From Halichondria panicea (taxonomy: Eukaryota; Porifera; Demospongiae; Suberitida; Halichondriidae), in contig NC_087381.1 in the NCBI RefSeq assembly GCF_963675165.1, positions 6,325,378 to 6,389,377 on the forward strand: a stretch of DNA of 64,000 bases. The letters run 5' to 3'. Numbering within the stretch: the first letter of the stretch is position 1; every line of letters starts with the position of its first letter. A program made the translations under genes and the position numbers. The notes under the pieces were generated by a model, which ran no database searches, was not told the origin of the DNA, and was given only the letters and a program-made list of their open reading frames with translations. This document shows, one piece after another, positions 33,301 through 43,500 of this stretch.

Positions 33301-36094
33301 AGAAACCAAGTTCAAAACATCACGACCATCCAACCATCATAGAGGTAGATGAGAGCCTCTTCTGGTTTCAGACTAGTGTGCAAGCCTTCTCGACAACACC
33401 ATAGAGAGCTCACAGTAAACCACATATACTGTGAGTTCATGTGCTCCTGTTCAACCAACCATGCAGATATCGAGAAGAGTTCCAGTGGTGGACAGACTGC
33501 TGCTGATCTGGCCAGAGAGAGGGGGCACCGTGCCTTGGCTGACTATTTAGAGGGGTTCTAGCCTGAACCTAGACTAAGAGGTGAGTTGGCCATCAGCTGT
33601 TGTACACAGTAGTCAGTAGGTATCTAGTGAGTTCCATAGTCAGTACAGCTAGATCAGTGGTTTCCGTGTGATGCCTTTCATGCACCTTCCATATGTATTA
33701 AATCTCTAATTAGTGATCAGTTTCTTTGAAGGTGTTGGGAACGTATTTGCAAATAGTGTAAAAACCTTTGCGAATGGAGCCAAATCAGCAGAAATATTGA
33801 CCCTTTGCAATCTAACTATTGCCTTCCGGCAAGGATCGTGCATATTTAATTAATTAGGTTTTGTTATGAATTCCAATGTTTGCATATGTTTGATGCTCAT
33901 AATTATAGTAATACGATACATGAGTTTCTTTGGCTCATTGATACCTCCTTTTCTGTAGATCCTCTGTCCTCGTACCCAACACTGGAACAGCTGAGTCAGC
34001 TGGAATGTGACCAATGGCTTCAACTTGGTGTTCGCTTGGGATTGGGCAATGACCAACTGGAAACCAAGAGCCAACATCCCACAGCAGCAACTCTCAAGGC
34101 AGCCAAAATCAAGAATATTGACATGCAGTGGAAGGATATTTTGGAAGCTCTAGTGAGCATTGGAGAGTACAAGTTGGCAGAGAGTGTGTGCACTCAGCAA
34201 GGTCAGCAAATGACTGCTCTTGTTAAGTTAAGTTACTAGCATTGGTAACATTATTATTTGGGAATTACTCCGTGCTACAAGCATGTGTATAGGAGGATTT
34301 TCTTTCTAGTTTGCTATCCGTCTCTATACACTGTACAATGGAAGTAAACAATAACCAACTGCAGGGGAAGGTGAGAGTGCTCTGTCAGTGAGTGCATTCT
34401 ATGGCTGGCTGGACTGGCTCAAGCGTCTTGTGGAAACTGTGGGCCTCGATCCAAAAGGTGAAACAAGTACCTCAAGAAAAGGTTTTTTCTTTTCACTCCT
34501 ATAGACAAGCTCTGCTTATTTGCTTTTTGTTTGCCTGAGCTCCCAGTTAGCTAATAACTATATCCATTTCAATTGATGATTGTGGCTCACTTTGGTGTTC
34601 ACAGGTACAGTCAACAAGGCTGGTGACACCCCACTCTCTCTGGCCTGTGCCAATGGCCACTTGGACACAGTCAAGTATCTTGTAAACCAGATTCATTGTG
34701 ATCCCAGAAGTAAGTATGTTCATTTTCATGTGATTTTCATGTGATAGATGTGTATGATACCAATAAATGGTTTTGAAGCATTTCTTGTTTAAAGAACAAG
34801 ATACAGTAGTATACCAAAAAAGCAATACTAAGATCTAACATAATTAAGGTTGTTTTCTATGAAGCTACGTATATATACTGTTTATATAACGAATAATTTT
34901 GGTTGATGCAAATTTTCAGATGAACTACCCATGCATGCCATTTAGTATTTTAAATATTCGTACACCTCAGGATAGTGACGTTAAACCTATTGTGCCAGAA
35001 AACGTTCGTTTCATAGGTGCTCTACTGATACAAAAGTTTCGAAATAACCCGCTATATACAGTATATCAATAATAGTGAGGATTGCTCATACACTTGGAAT
35101 TTAGTACCACACCCACTAATTTGTATCGCTTCTCTTCTTGATGCTGTCAGACGTATTATTATATGTATGTATGTATAATAGATACAGTTACAAATCAACG
35201 TTGTAAGATCGGACGAGTAAGTTTTACTTTCAACCATAGGCTACTACATTATAGTAACAATATATAATTATTGCAGTGCCACTCGGTGCATTCACACATT
35301 CGTTACAGTAACATAAAACATGTTAAATGAAATACATTAGTAGAAATGACATACATTTCTGTCATTTTAACAGGATGATGCATCTCTTTTAACATATTTT
35401 TTTATATCTTTGGTTAGCACTCCAAGCATTCGAGGCATAATAATTATTGTATATACAGTCATGCATGAGTCTTATTATCTTTAGAGGTTTCAAACACTAT
35501 AATGAACCTTTGCATGTGGTGCATGTATGTGCCGGTACAGTCAACAAGGCTGGTGCATGACACCCCACTCTCTCCGGCCTGTGCTAATGGCCACTTGAAC
35601 ACACTCAAGTACCTTGTGAACGAGCTTTATTGTGATCCTAGAAGTATGGCACATGCATCACTTTATTTATGTATACAGCTACAGTCAACAAGGCTGGTGA
35701 CACTCCACTCTCTCTGGCCTACAAAAACAGAAACTTAGAGACTATCAAATATCTCGCTCAAGAACATCAGTGTGACCCAAAATGTGCGTGTGCTGCAAAG
35801 TAAACTCTAGTGTCTACAATTTGCTTGTATCCACAGTTGCAGTGAATGAGGCTGGAGACACTCCTCTCTCCCTTGCGTGTTCCCGTGGTAACCTGGAGAT
35901 AGTCAAGGCTCTCATCAACAAGCATGTTGATCTAAATAGTAAGTGTTTATCAATGCTGTTACGTTGTTCATGGTGGTCTTCCACAGAGCCAGTCAACAAG
36001 GCTTGTGACACTCCACTCTCTCTGGCCTGTGCTAATGGGCACTTGGACACAGTCAAGTACCTTGTGAATTATGAGCATCATCGTGATCCTAGAA
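24355..36094 (+). CDS. Copy C: ankyrin-death gene with ankyrin cassettes, damaged
   Basis: Exons: 24355-24682 (MAALILSP, ankyrin repeats with TPLHWAC), 33467-33580, 33959-34201 (death domain), 34365-34457, then ankyrin cassettes 34605-34709, 35537-35643, 35679-35783, 35837-35938, 35987-36094. All are phase 1-1 except the first. Damage: exon 2 has an in-frame TAG at 33559-33561 where gene A has CAG; the cassette at 35537 carries a 4-bp insertion (GGTGCATGAC) and a poor acceptor. Skipping either exon would keep the frame. Intron 1 is 8.8 kb against 0.47 kb in A. If nothing is skipped, the product is a short ankyrin protein of about 140 residues. Downstream it may splice into copy D or into the Roc remnant at 36838. 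Confidence 0.65.
24683..26310. other. Intron of copy C, foldback repeats
   Basis: First 150 bp match gene A intron 1. A hairpin lies at about 25632-25705 (GACTCGCAAGCC / GGCTTGCAAGTC), and an AT-rich repeat with CAAAAACACTTTTGTTA begins near 25735; related words recur inverted near 32460-32485. No gene seen. Confidence 0.5.
26311..27672. repeat. Minisatellite, 15 units of about 91 bp
   Basis: Each unit contains CCATGGACGAAGTTGACCAG and ACACATACACACAAACT. Fifteen units can be counted. Two variants (CTCGTAAATCAGTAT and CTGGTAAATTACAAT) alternate between about 26740 and 27190, giving a two-unit higher-order repeat of about 187 bp. Many units carry the palindrome CACGTG, others GCATG at the same place. 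Unit length is not a multiple of three, so it is not coding. Confidence 0.95.
27718..28060 (-). other. Diverged repeats, one exon-like stretch on minus strand
   Basis: The words AACTT...TTTCTTTGAAG recur at about 27737, 27872, 27998 and 28410, suggesting degraded tandem units of about 130 bp. On the minus strand an open stretch after an acceptor CAGCTGCAG (27828 downward) reads DFTVPRPHNVYQLGVYL and stops at 27718. Not recognised. Confidence 0.3.
28061..28368. mobile_element. 308-bp pogo-like MITE
   Basis: Ends CAGTAGAACCTCGATTATCC and GGATAATCGAGGTTCTACTG with TA on both sides, the pattern of pogo/Tigger-derived MITEs. The right 200 bp recur after the assembly gap (37126-37325) with a single difference. 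Confidence 0.88.
28583..30400. mobile_element. 1.8-kb long-TIR Mutator-like element with cargo ORF
   Basis: Arms start CAGAGGAGGCGCGAAGCAC and end GTGCTTCGCGCCTCCTCTG, each about 140 bp and containing an inner hairpin (AGCCGCCCTTCC...). Perfect 9-bp duplication CCATGTGCT at both flanks. It carries the plus-strand ORF at 28941. No Mutator-type transposase motif was recognised. Confidence 0.8.
28941..29629 (+). CDS. Hypothetical protein carried by Mutator-like element
   Basis: The first open stretch (ATG near 28939-28941 to TAG at 29482-29484) encodes 181 residues including FTPGFANVVNVDGLRIKDG and KYSEKQVYLLTKVSLYVYI. Immediately after, TTGTAG at 29479-29484 could be a splice acceptor for a second open stretch in another frame, 29485-29629 (EAQDAVYDALIKNDITVV, ending TAA). 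The two may be exons of one gene. No family recognised; no DDE transposase signature. A captured host gene fragment or an unfamiliar element protein are both possible. Confidence 0.4.
30540..30597. mobile_element. 58-bp TAGCCTCGA hairpin, 9-bp TSD
   Basis: TAGCCTCGAATCCATGCCG pairs with CGGCGTGGATTCGAGGCTA; flanks GAGGCTAGA on both sides. Confidence 0.75.
30784..32063. mobile_element. CAGGGGCATAGC element, 5-bp TSD, itself interrupted
   Basis: Ends CAGGGGCATAGCTAG and TTAAGCTACGCCCCTG, flanked by AGCAT. Nearly the same as 16374-17080, with a second element inserted at 31431. Confidence 0.88.
31431..32016. mobile_element. Nested CAGGGGCGTAGC element, 5-bp TSD
   Basis: Ends CAGGGGCGTAGCTACC and GTCTGGCTACACCCCTG, flanked by GCAAG. 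Inserted into the element at 30784-32063; the empty site is seen at about 17025-17045. Includes a GGC-repeat (31944-31962). Confidence 0.88.
32064..33159. other. Intron of copy C, simple repeats
   Basis: AT-rich foldback remnants (32280-32490), a (GTGCAT)n run at 32581-32620 followed by GT-rich DNA, and hairpin AGTCACCCAGA/TCTGGGTGACT at 33052-33074. No coding exon recognised. Confidence 0.5.
33160..33408. repeat. Foldback repeat before copy C exon 2
   Basis: CTCTATGGTATTGTCGAGAA near 33237 is inverted near 33386 (TTCTCGACAACACCATAGAG); a further TTGCGTTGTCGAGAAGACTTG copy precedes it at 33200. Absent from gene A at the equivalent place, so inserted after duplication. Confidence 0.75.
33467..33580 (+). 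pseudogene. Copy C exon 2 with nonsense codon
   Basis: Acceptor CCATGCAG and donor GAG|GTGAGT are kept. Reads GQTAADLARERGHRALADYL, a classic last ankyrin repeat, then GAG GGG TTC TAG; gene A has CAG at that codon. Length 114 bp, phase 1-1. Confidence 0.85.
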
Positions 36095-36804
36095 GTAAGC
36101 TATCATTGTACGTTTAGTACTATATATAGCAGTAAATTTTCGGGGGGGTGCATTTTTCGAGGGAAAACAGAAGACGCGAAATTAAAACTGGGATAAACTC
36201 CCATGTACCAGTATTTCATATGCAAAGTTATGGGTGGGTGTGGTTTCCCGACATTGAAACACAAATATTAGAACCCACGAACATTTATGCTGAGGGCTGT
36301 GGAGCCAAATAGCGAAAATGTACACCCGTGAAAATTTCCCGCTAATACAGTATACTATTGGTATTGTCTTTCCTGTCTATATAAGCTGAATTTTCAAGAC
36401 ATTTTACATCTTTTTTATGCTATACAGTTTACTATCGCTAATACCATTTATCAAGGCCAGGAGAGCTATATAATAATAATATAATAATATATAATATAAT
36501 AATAATAGGTAATGCATGTACATTTCATATAGCTAGTGCATTTGGGCTGGATTGAGAAGAAAGTGCTGCCAGTTAAGGACACTAGATATAAAGTTATTGT
36601 TTTGTCATATAAACATGAGAATTATCATTTCATTGGATGCTTGCATGTGTGAAAAAAGTTCTTCAGTTCCAACCAATACTCACGTAGATACAGAGCTATT
36701 TTGAGTCTGTTGAGACATACATGCATGATTGGAAGGTAGATGTATACTCAAGTCATTTACCATGTTAAGTTAGGCTTGCATGTATAATCATACTATAGTA
36801 TCCT
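36095..36804. other. Intron or spacer, no gene seen
   Basis: AT-rich DNA with an (AATAAT)n run at about 36469-36509. No exon recognised. Confidence 0.5.
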
Positions 36805-36925
36805 ATGGCGGAGTACACTAAATTTTATTCACATATGCGTGTCCTCTTGCTAGCAGTAAAGCTTGAGCAAGATTCAACGGTGGAGTGTTTTCTGGCAGAA
36901 TGTCATTGTGATCCGAATGTGACCA
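36805..36925 (+). pseudogene. Start of a third Roc-COR exon, cut by assembly gap
   Basis: VLLLAVKLEQDSTVECFLAECHCDPNVT matches the first residues of gene A exon 5. The acceptor AG has become GC (ATATGCGTGTCC versus ATTCAGGTGTCC), but an in-frame ATG at 36805 and another at 36835 lie directly upstream, so this could be a new start or a dead exon. The rest is missing in the N run. Confidence 0.65.
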
Positions 36926-37125
36926 NNNNNNNNNNNNNNNNNNNNNNNNNNNNNNNNNNNNNNNNNNNNNNNNNNNNNNNNNNNNNNNNNNNNNNNNNNN
37001 NNNNNNNNNNNNNNNNNNNNNNNNNNNNNNNNNNNNNNNNNNNNNNNNNNNNNNNNNNNNNNNNNNNNNNNNNNNNNNNNNNNNNNNNNNNNNNNNNNNN
37101 NNNNNNNNNNNNNNNNNNNNNNNNN
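36926..37125. other. Assembly gap, 200 N
   Basis: Exactly 200 unknown bases, typical of a fixed-size placeholder, so the true length may differ. It separates a Roc exon start from the right part of a pogo-like MITE. Confidence 0.98.
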
Positions 37126-37325
37126 GATGAACAGCAGTGCCACATGTTGTCTGCGCATGCGCAAAAGAAAAGCAGGCATGTCTCCATGGTAACAGCTGCA
37201 ACGCGCATGCGCATTTGAGGGACACGCCCATTTTCTGAATTATGTAATCTGATTAAAAAGAAAACTGCCAAGCTGGATAATCGAGGTTCCGGATAATCGA
37301 GGGCCGGATAATCGAGGTTCTACTG
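37126..37325. mobile_element. Right part of pogo-like MITE
   Basis: Matches 28169-28368 with one substitution (GCTGGATAA versus GCCGGATAA). Its left part is in the gap. Confidence 0.85.
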
Positions 37326-39372
37326 TACTACTAAAGTATAATTATATCAAGCTCAGGAAAGCTCTGCTTCTCCTGGCTTTTGTCAAGTCATCCCATGCAT
37401 GGTGGATACCTATAACCACTTGGAGTCTGACAAGTTTTCTGAAGAACAGCAGCGCGGATGACATCAGGTATTGAATGAAATGAAGTTTCTTAGGAACTAG
37501 GAATCAAACACTGACAATCATGATCTTTTCAGTCATGCCTTCATACTATACTAAGCTTACTCCTTACTATGTTAGTTTTGACTTTAGTATTTACCATACA
37601 TGTATATATAGACTCACTAGACTGGCTGCGATTCTGGTATGCATTTTAACTTGACACAACAATGCAAATAAAAATTCAGTACAGCCGCTGTAGCAAGTTT
37701 CTTTTTTAAAAAGGTGGCAATGCCACCTATATTAAAGATCCGACTAGAAAAACATTTGCAATGTGAAAAATTGCTAGGATTGGCCAGGGGAACCACAAAA
37801 AAGCGTGAAAACAAGAAATCAGACGAGAGCATAACTCCAATCCGTTACAACGTCAATCATGCACATGTACTGGTAGTTTTCCTATATTTTCCCAGCCAAT
37901 ATGCCACGCAATTTTACTGGTGGAGTGATGACCAATCCCTATATATTTATCCATTTTGGAATGTGCGGGCATATAACCATGATGATTTGTGATGAATTGA
38001 TGTTCCTAATACATGCATGCAGTGTTGAGCACAGGTATACACACAGTCCATCCATGCGTAGTAACATGCATGCACGGACCGTACTGGTGACCTGCATGGA
38101 TTATTTAATATACTGTGTATTGTACATGTTCATGACGGTGTAACGGATTGGAGTTATGCTCTCGTCTGATTTCTTGTTTCCACGCTTTTTTGTGGTTCCC
38201 CTGGCCAATCCTAGCAATTTTTCACATTGCAAATGTTTTTCTAGTCGGATTCCCTTTCTTTTTCAGTACAGTTTACGTATCATGACATGCATAAGTGGAA
38301 CGTCAAGAGGCAGTACAGAAGTTCAAGAAGAGAAGACAGGACTAATCAGATATCTTCTCGAATATCTCTGGACTAATAATTATAGTAATGGGTAATTATT
38401 GCTGGATATGTTGAATTTGTATCAGTATTAAATGACAGCCATTTTAAGAGCATGATATCTAGCCAGTGCATATAGCATGCCTGTCAGAGAAAGGGAGCTA
38501 GAGCTGAACAGTGTGATTAAAAGCAACACCTCAGGCTCTGGAAAAGCACTGATTTTAGGCGCACGGTTTATTAGCCACGTGCATGCCTATCTATTATTAA
38601 TTGGCTACAACGAAATTGCTGAGTCATTAAAAGATGGCGGAATTGTCTAGGTAAGAGAAATAGAGACTGAGAGGTCATCTGCCTTGTGGAAGCAATCGCA
38701 AATCTGAAGAAGCACTTTGTAATCCAGGTTGTAGTCGTTTGGAAACCCTGTGCAGAATGTCCTGGAGATGGCTGTACTTGGAGCAAATGCTGGGCAAGAA
38801 ACTTAACTTACTCACTTACTCACTTACTTAGTCAGTCAGACAAAGAGCGGTGAAAAGTCGAAATAGTACAATTTTTAAAATGACAATATTCATTCATTAA
38901 AATGTTCATGGATTATGAAATGAAAGATACAAAGAGAGAAAAGGCTAAATAAACTATCTGTCTAGCCAGTTCCTTGATGTGGCCTTTCCCTGCAGAGATA
39001 GAACAGTTTGAACATGAGTCAAAATAATTGAAATATTGCTAAACACGGGCAAACCCACTGCCAATCCTATGTAAAACCTACTGGTTTTACTAGTTTTACT
39101 AATATAAACCTTTCAGGTATACTGTTTGCTGGCATTTCATGATGGAGAGGGTAAAAACTCACAACAAGGTTATACAATTTAACCAAACAATGATATGCCT
39201 CCAAATTGCATGTATATAATAATACGTATGGTCACGTGATATAACAGCCGGTTCTCATTAATAGCTTCTCTCCCCCCACACTATAAAAGTATTAATGAGA
39301 ACCGGCTCGGTATCATGAGACTATATCCGATCCTTCAGTTACTTACTACATATATTTACACCCAGGATAAAA
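37326..39372. other. Spacer with foldback elements
   Basis: Holds the long inverted repeat at 37737-38250 and a small hairpin at about 39248-39306 (AGCCGGTTCTCATTAATA / TATTAATGAGAACCGGCT). No gene recognised. Confidence 0.5.
37737..38250. repeat. Foldback element with arms of about 115 bp
   Basis: GATCCGACTAGAAAAACATT at 37737 is inverted at about 38231-38250; arms remain near-identical to GTAACGGATTGGAGTTATGC. Arm ORFs are symmetrical artefacts. Confidence 0.85.
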
Positions 39373-39755
39373 CAGAGCCGTAGTAGAGTGGTCAGGTTAT
39401 GAAATGGAAAAATCGGCGCGAACTTTTTTGGACCACGCCCACTTCCGGTATCGCTGGTTACGCCCCTTGTCTACCGACTATACTGCTGGACTAGATTCTG
39501 CTTAGCTTTAAAGCTTAGCCCTAACACAAAATAATGTTACAGAACACAACATCTTGATTCTCATCATGATGGAGAAACAGCAAAGTTTTATTTGGCAAGA
39601 CCACAGAACTGGTTTGCAAATGATGATCGCTTTGGGAACTGCACATTTTGTCCATTATGTGTTTACTGTAGTGACCGACCATTGCCTATTCACCTCGGAA
39701 AAAGTGGTCAGGTTGAAACCTGACTAACCTGACTAGACTGGTGGCTACGGCCCTG
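39373..39755. mobile_element. CAGAGCCGTAG element, 5-bp TSD
   Basis: Ends CAGAGCCGTAGTAGAGTGG and TGGTGGCTACGGCCCTG, flanked by TAAAA on both sides. Shares the CCACGCCCACTTCCGGTA interior with the CAGGGGCGTAGC elements. Confidence 0.8.
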
Positions 39756-39784
39756 TAAAAACAACAACAAATGCACGGTATATA

Positions 39785-40218
39785 CAGTAGACTCTCGTTA
39801 ATCCGGTCACCCTTGGGACCATGCAGCTTGGCCGGAATAGCGAGGTGGCTGCATCTCAGGAAATAGCCGCGGCTTAAAAACGACTTTACCTCGAATCTAA
39901 TGACTACTTTTGCGGTTCTTGTCTCGAGGATAATGTAGGATAATGAATCATTTTGTTCTCTATTTAAGTGTAATTCAATTTTATTTGCTAAACCACACCC
40001 AAAACGTCATATCCGGCCGTAATATACGTATAAAATTACATTGAAAACCTTGTTTGGGACAGACAGCACTGGCCGGTAAACGGAATAGCGAGGTGGCCGT
40101 ACTTCAGGTCGAGTTTTGTGCAGAAAACATAATTATAGCTAGCATTCCGTGCCAAACCAAATGGCCGGTATATCGAGGTGGCCGCATTTCAGAGAGCCGG
40201 AATAGCGAGAGTCTACTG
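39785..40218. mobile_element. 434-bp pogo-like MITE
   Basis: Ends CAGTAGACTCTCGTTAATCC and GGAATAGCGAGAGTCTACTG, flanked by TA. Confidence 0.85.
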
Positions 40219-40565
40219 TATACAGGCATTTGAGGCATACCGTTGGAGATTACCTATGCATTTATAAACAATGTGTAGTTCCTATAAATTGGAGAAGTAG
40301 TGCTGGGGACCTCACTCGAACCAGGCCAATATTAACCATCAAAATAACCAACCCCAACCTGGCCATCTTGTTTGCGTCCTTTTTGGTATTTGAGTGACTC
40401 ATCCGACCCTTAGGCTATACTTTCTCCCATTTTTTCACGTACTTGTAGTATGTTTATCTGATAGATAATAAATTATGTATAACATAAGGTTGTGCTTTTC
40501 CTTGAGCATTGAGCATCACTCAGTATACACCCGTACATACATAACATGCATGTATACAATTACAG

Positions 40566-43500
40566 TCGACAAGGCTGGTGACACTCCACTCTCTCTGGCC
40601 AACAAACATGGACATTGGGAAGTGGTCAAGTATCTTGCTCAAGAACATCAGTGTTACCTAAAATGTGTGTGCTGCAAACTGTTAACTTTCTCTGAGTGTC
40701 CACAATTTGCTTGTATCCATGCACAGTTGCAGTGAATGAGGCTGGAGACACTGCTCTCTCCCTTCAGTGTTCTCGTGGTAACCTGAATATGGTCAAGGCT
40801 CTCATCAACAAGCATGTTGATCCAAATAGTAAGTGTTTATCAGTGCTGTTACGTTGTTGATGGTGGTCTTCCACATGCAGAGCCAGCCAACAAGGCTGGT
40901 GACACTCCACTCTCTCTGGCCTACAAACATGGACATTGGGAAGTGGTCAAGTATCTTGCTCAAGAACATCAGTGTGACCCCAAATGTGTGTGCTGCAAAC
41001 TGTTAACATTCTCTGAGTGTCTACAATTTGCTTGTATCCACAGTTGCAGTGAATGAGACTGGAGACACTCCTCTCTCTCTTGAGTGTTCCCGTGGTGACC
41101 TGGAGATGGTCATGGCTCTCATCAACAAGCATGTTGATCCAAATAGTAAGTGTTTATCATAGCCTCGATCCCAGGCCGAGTTTTCGCTTTTATAACGGTT
41201 AGGCGAACAACTGGGCCTGGTACTAGTTGTCTGCGCATGCGTCAAATTTTCATTGTATATTTGTGGTCGGCAAAAATATTTAATAAATCAATAATAGAAA
41301 TTTGTACACAGAAAATGCACAGAGTGAGTACACAAAAGATGCACATAGGGAGCTGCTTCACAAAGGCCTGGGGAGTTGCCAGTTGTGCTGTAGCACAATT
41401 ACAGTGACCCAGGGCAACTTCAGGATGATTGAATGCCTTCAAATTACGTTTCAAAAAGATTTAGCAGGCTGCTGGACTTCTCTGATTCTAGGCCCCAACT
41501 CGTAACCCATTGCTTGAGAAAACGTAGATTCTCTTGATGTCTCTGAGCTACCCAGCAACGCTCGAATGAGCAGGTCATACTCCAGTCCTGTGTCTGTGAG
41601 TATAGGACAATATTAAAAGAAACCAAAGACGGTAAAACCCTTACCTCAAACTGTCCAGTCTCGTCCGTTAGTATAGCCAAGAGGAGCACTGTTGGGATAG
41701 CTGGATATTAGCCATTGCTCCTGTACAGAGAAGTAGACATTTTAAATACGTGTAGATCTATACATATTAAATTTCTCGGTTATAGTGTCATTGTCGACGA
41801 GCTGATGATGGCAGCACCAAGTTCTCTAGCTCACACTCTTCACTTGATCCACCATATTAATGATGAAACTATAGTCTACCTACATTCTTGCCAAACATGA
41901 ACAAGACTTGATAGCATAGCCGGCCATAGGGCCCACACAAAAATATCTGACCTTAACAAGCTTGACAAAGCTTTATACCTCTTCCCTTGTTGTTCAGTCT
42001 TCAGAATAAGCTTCAGAGAAGAGAGAAGCTTCAGCTAAGAGCCATTCCAATCGATTCCAATAATGATAAAACGGGAACTGACTTCTAGTACACGATAGTA
42101 CACGAATATAAATGTCACGAAAGTGAACGAGAATATCCATTCGTCAGAATCTGACGAACGATTGACGCATGCGCAGACAACTAGTACCAGGCCCAGTTGT
42201 TCGCCTAACCGTTATAAAAGCGAAAACTCGGCCTGGGATCGAGGCTAGTGTTTATCAGTGCTGTTACGTTGTTGATGGTGGTCTTCCACATGCAGAGCCA
42301 GCCAACAAGGCTGGTGACACTCCACTCTCTCTTGCCTACAAACGTGGACATTGGGAAGTGGTCAAGTATCTTGCTCAAGAACATCAGTGTGACCCCAAAT
42401 GTGTGTGCTGAAACTGTTAACATTCTCTGAGTGTCCACAATTTGTTTGTATCCACAGTTGCAGTGAATGAGACTGGAGACACTCCTCTCTCTCTTGAGTG
42501 TTCCCGTGGTGACCTGGAGATGGTCATGGCTCTCATCAACAAGCATGTTGATCCAAATAGTAAGAGTTTATCAGTTGCTCTTGGCTGGTACAATTTCCGG
42601 TATGCACAGTTGAGAGACAACAACGAGGCTAATGAATAATTATCATGCCAACAGAGCTGTCTGTAATCAGTGGACTGGACTACTGGACTATACTGGACTG
42701 GACTGGAATACTGGACTAACTTTGACCTGACATAACAAGACCACAATGACAAAATGATTGTAAACAATGATTATAAAGAACATAAAACACATACTTTTGC
42801 CCCATAAATATCTAGCTATACATTACAAACATATACCTGGTACAAACATACCCAATAATTAAGAACACATTAATAAGCAGCATTCTTACTTGCACGACAA
42901 TTGAACTGTTGTTTATAGGCTCAAAGTAGGGGAAATTACACAAACACGGAAACGTTACAGGTAGATCTACAGTGAGTAAACATTTCCCAGGTGTGTCTCT
43001 AAACATTTTATGCCCTTTTTTCAAACCCCTTCTGAAACAGCACTCAGTTGTACAGGAACATCCTTTGTATCTACTACGACCGGATCTGATACAAATAGCG
43101 GGGCAGATGCTCATCCGTCTTGTTTGTAGTTTAAGTGTGTATGTGCAACGGCTTCATGGAAAGTACGACAGGAGTATGCACACAGAGCATGCACATATAT
43201 AGACTCGATTTTCGTACACTATGAAAAATGGCGAATATTCACTCTCCACGGCTCAACAGAAAAGCAGACACGCTTTATCGAAAGTGTTTACAATCAATGT
43301 ACCATTTTCAATTTAACCTACGTTTGAGCCTAAAAACAACAGTTCTATATATAGATGCTCCAATTGTGGTTCAATTAAGCAAGAATGCATCATGGTCCCA
43401 ACCAGCTTGTCCTCCTATACAGAAAGCTAAACATACTCTTCATCATCATGCAAACCTAAAGACAAGCATTATAATTAATTGTTCTTGCCACAGTAGGTGT

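Noticed and set aside
36818-37271. Long ORFs through the N run
   Set aside because: They exist only because unknown bases cannot contain stops.
40290-40400. tRNA-derived SINE (GGTTCGAGT on the minus strand)
   Set aside because: Only a B-box-like word; no A-box at proper distance and no second copy in the window.
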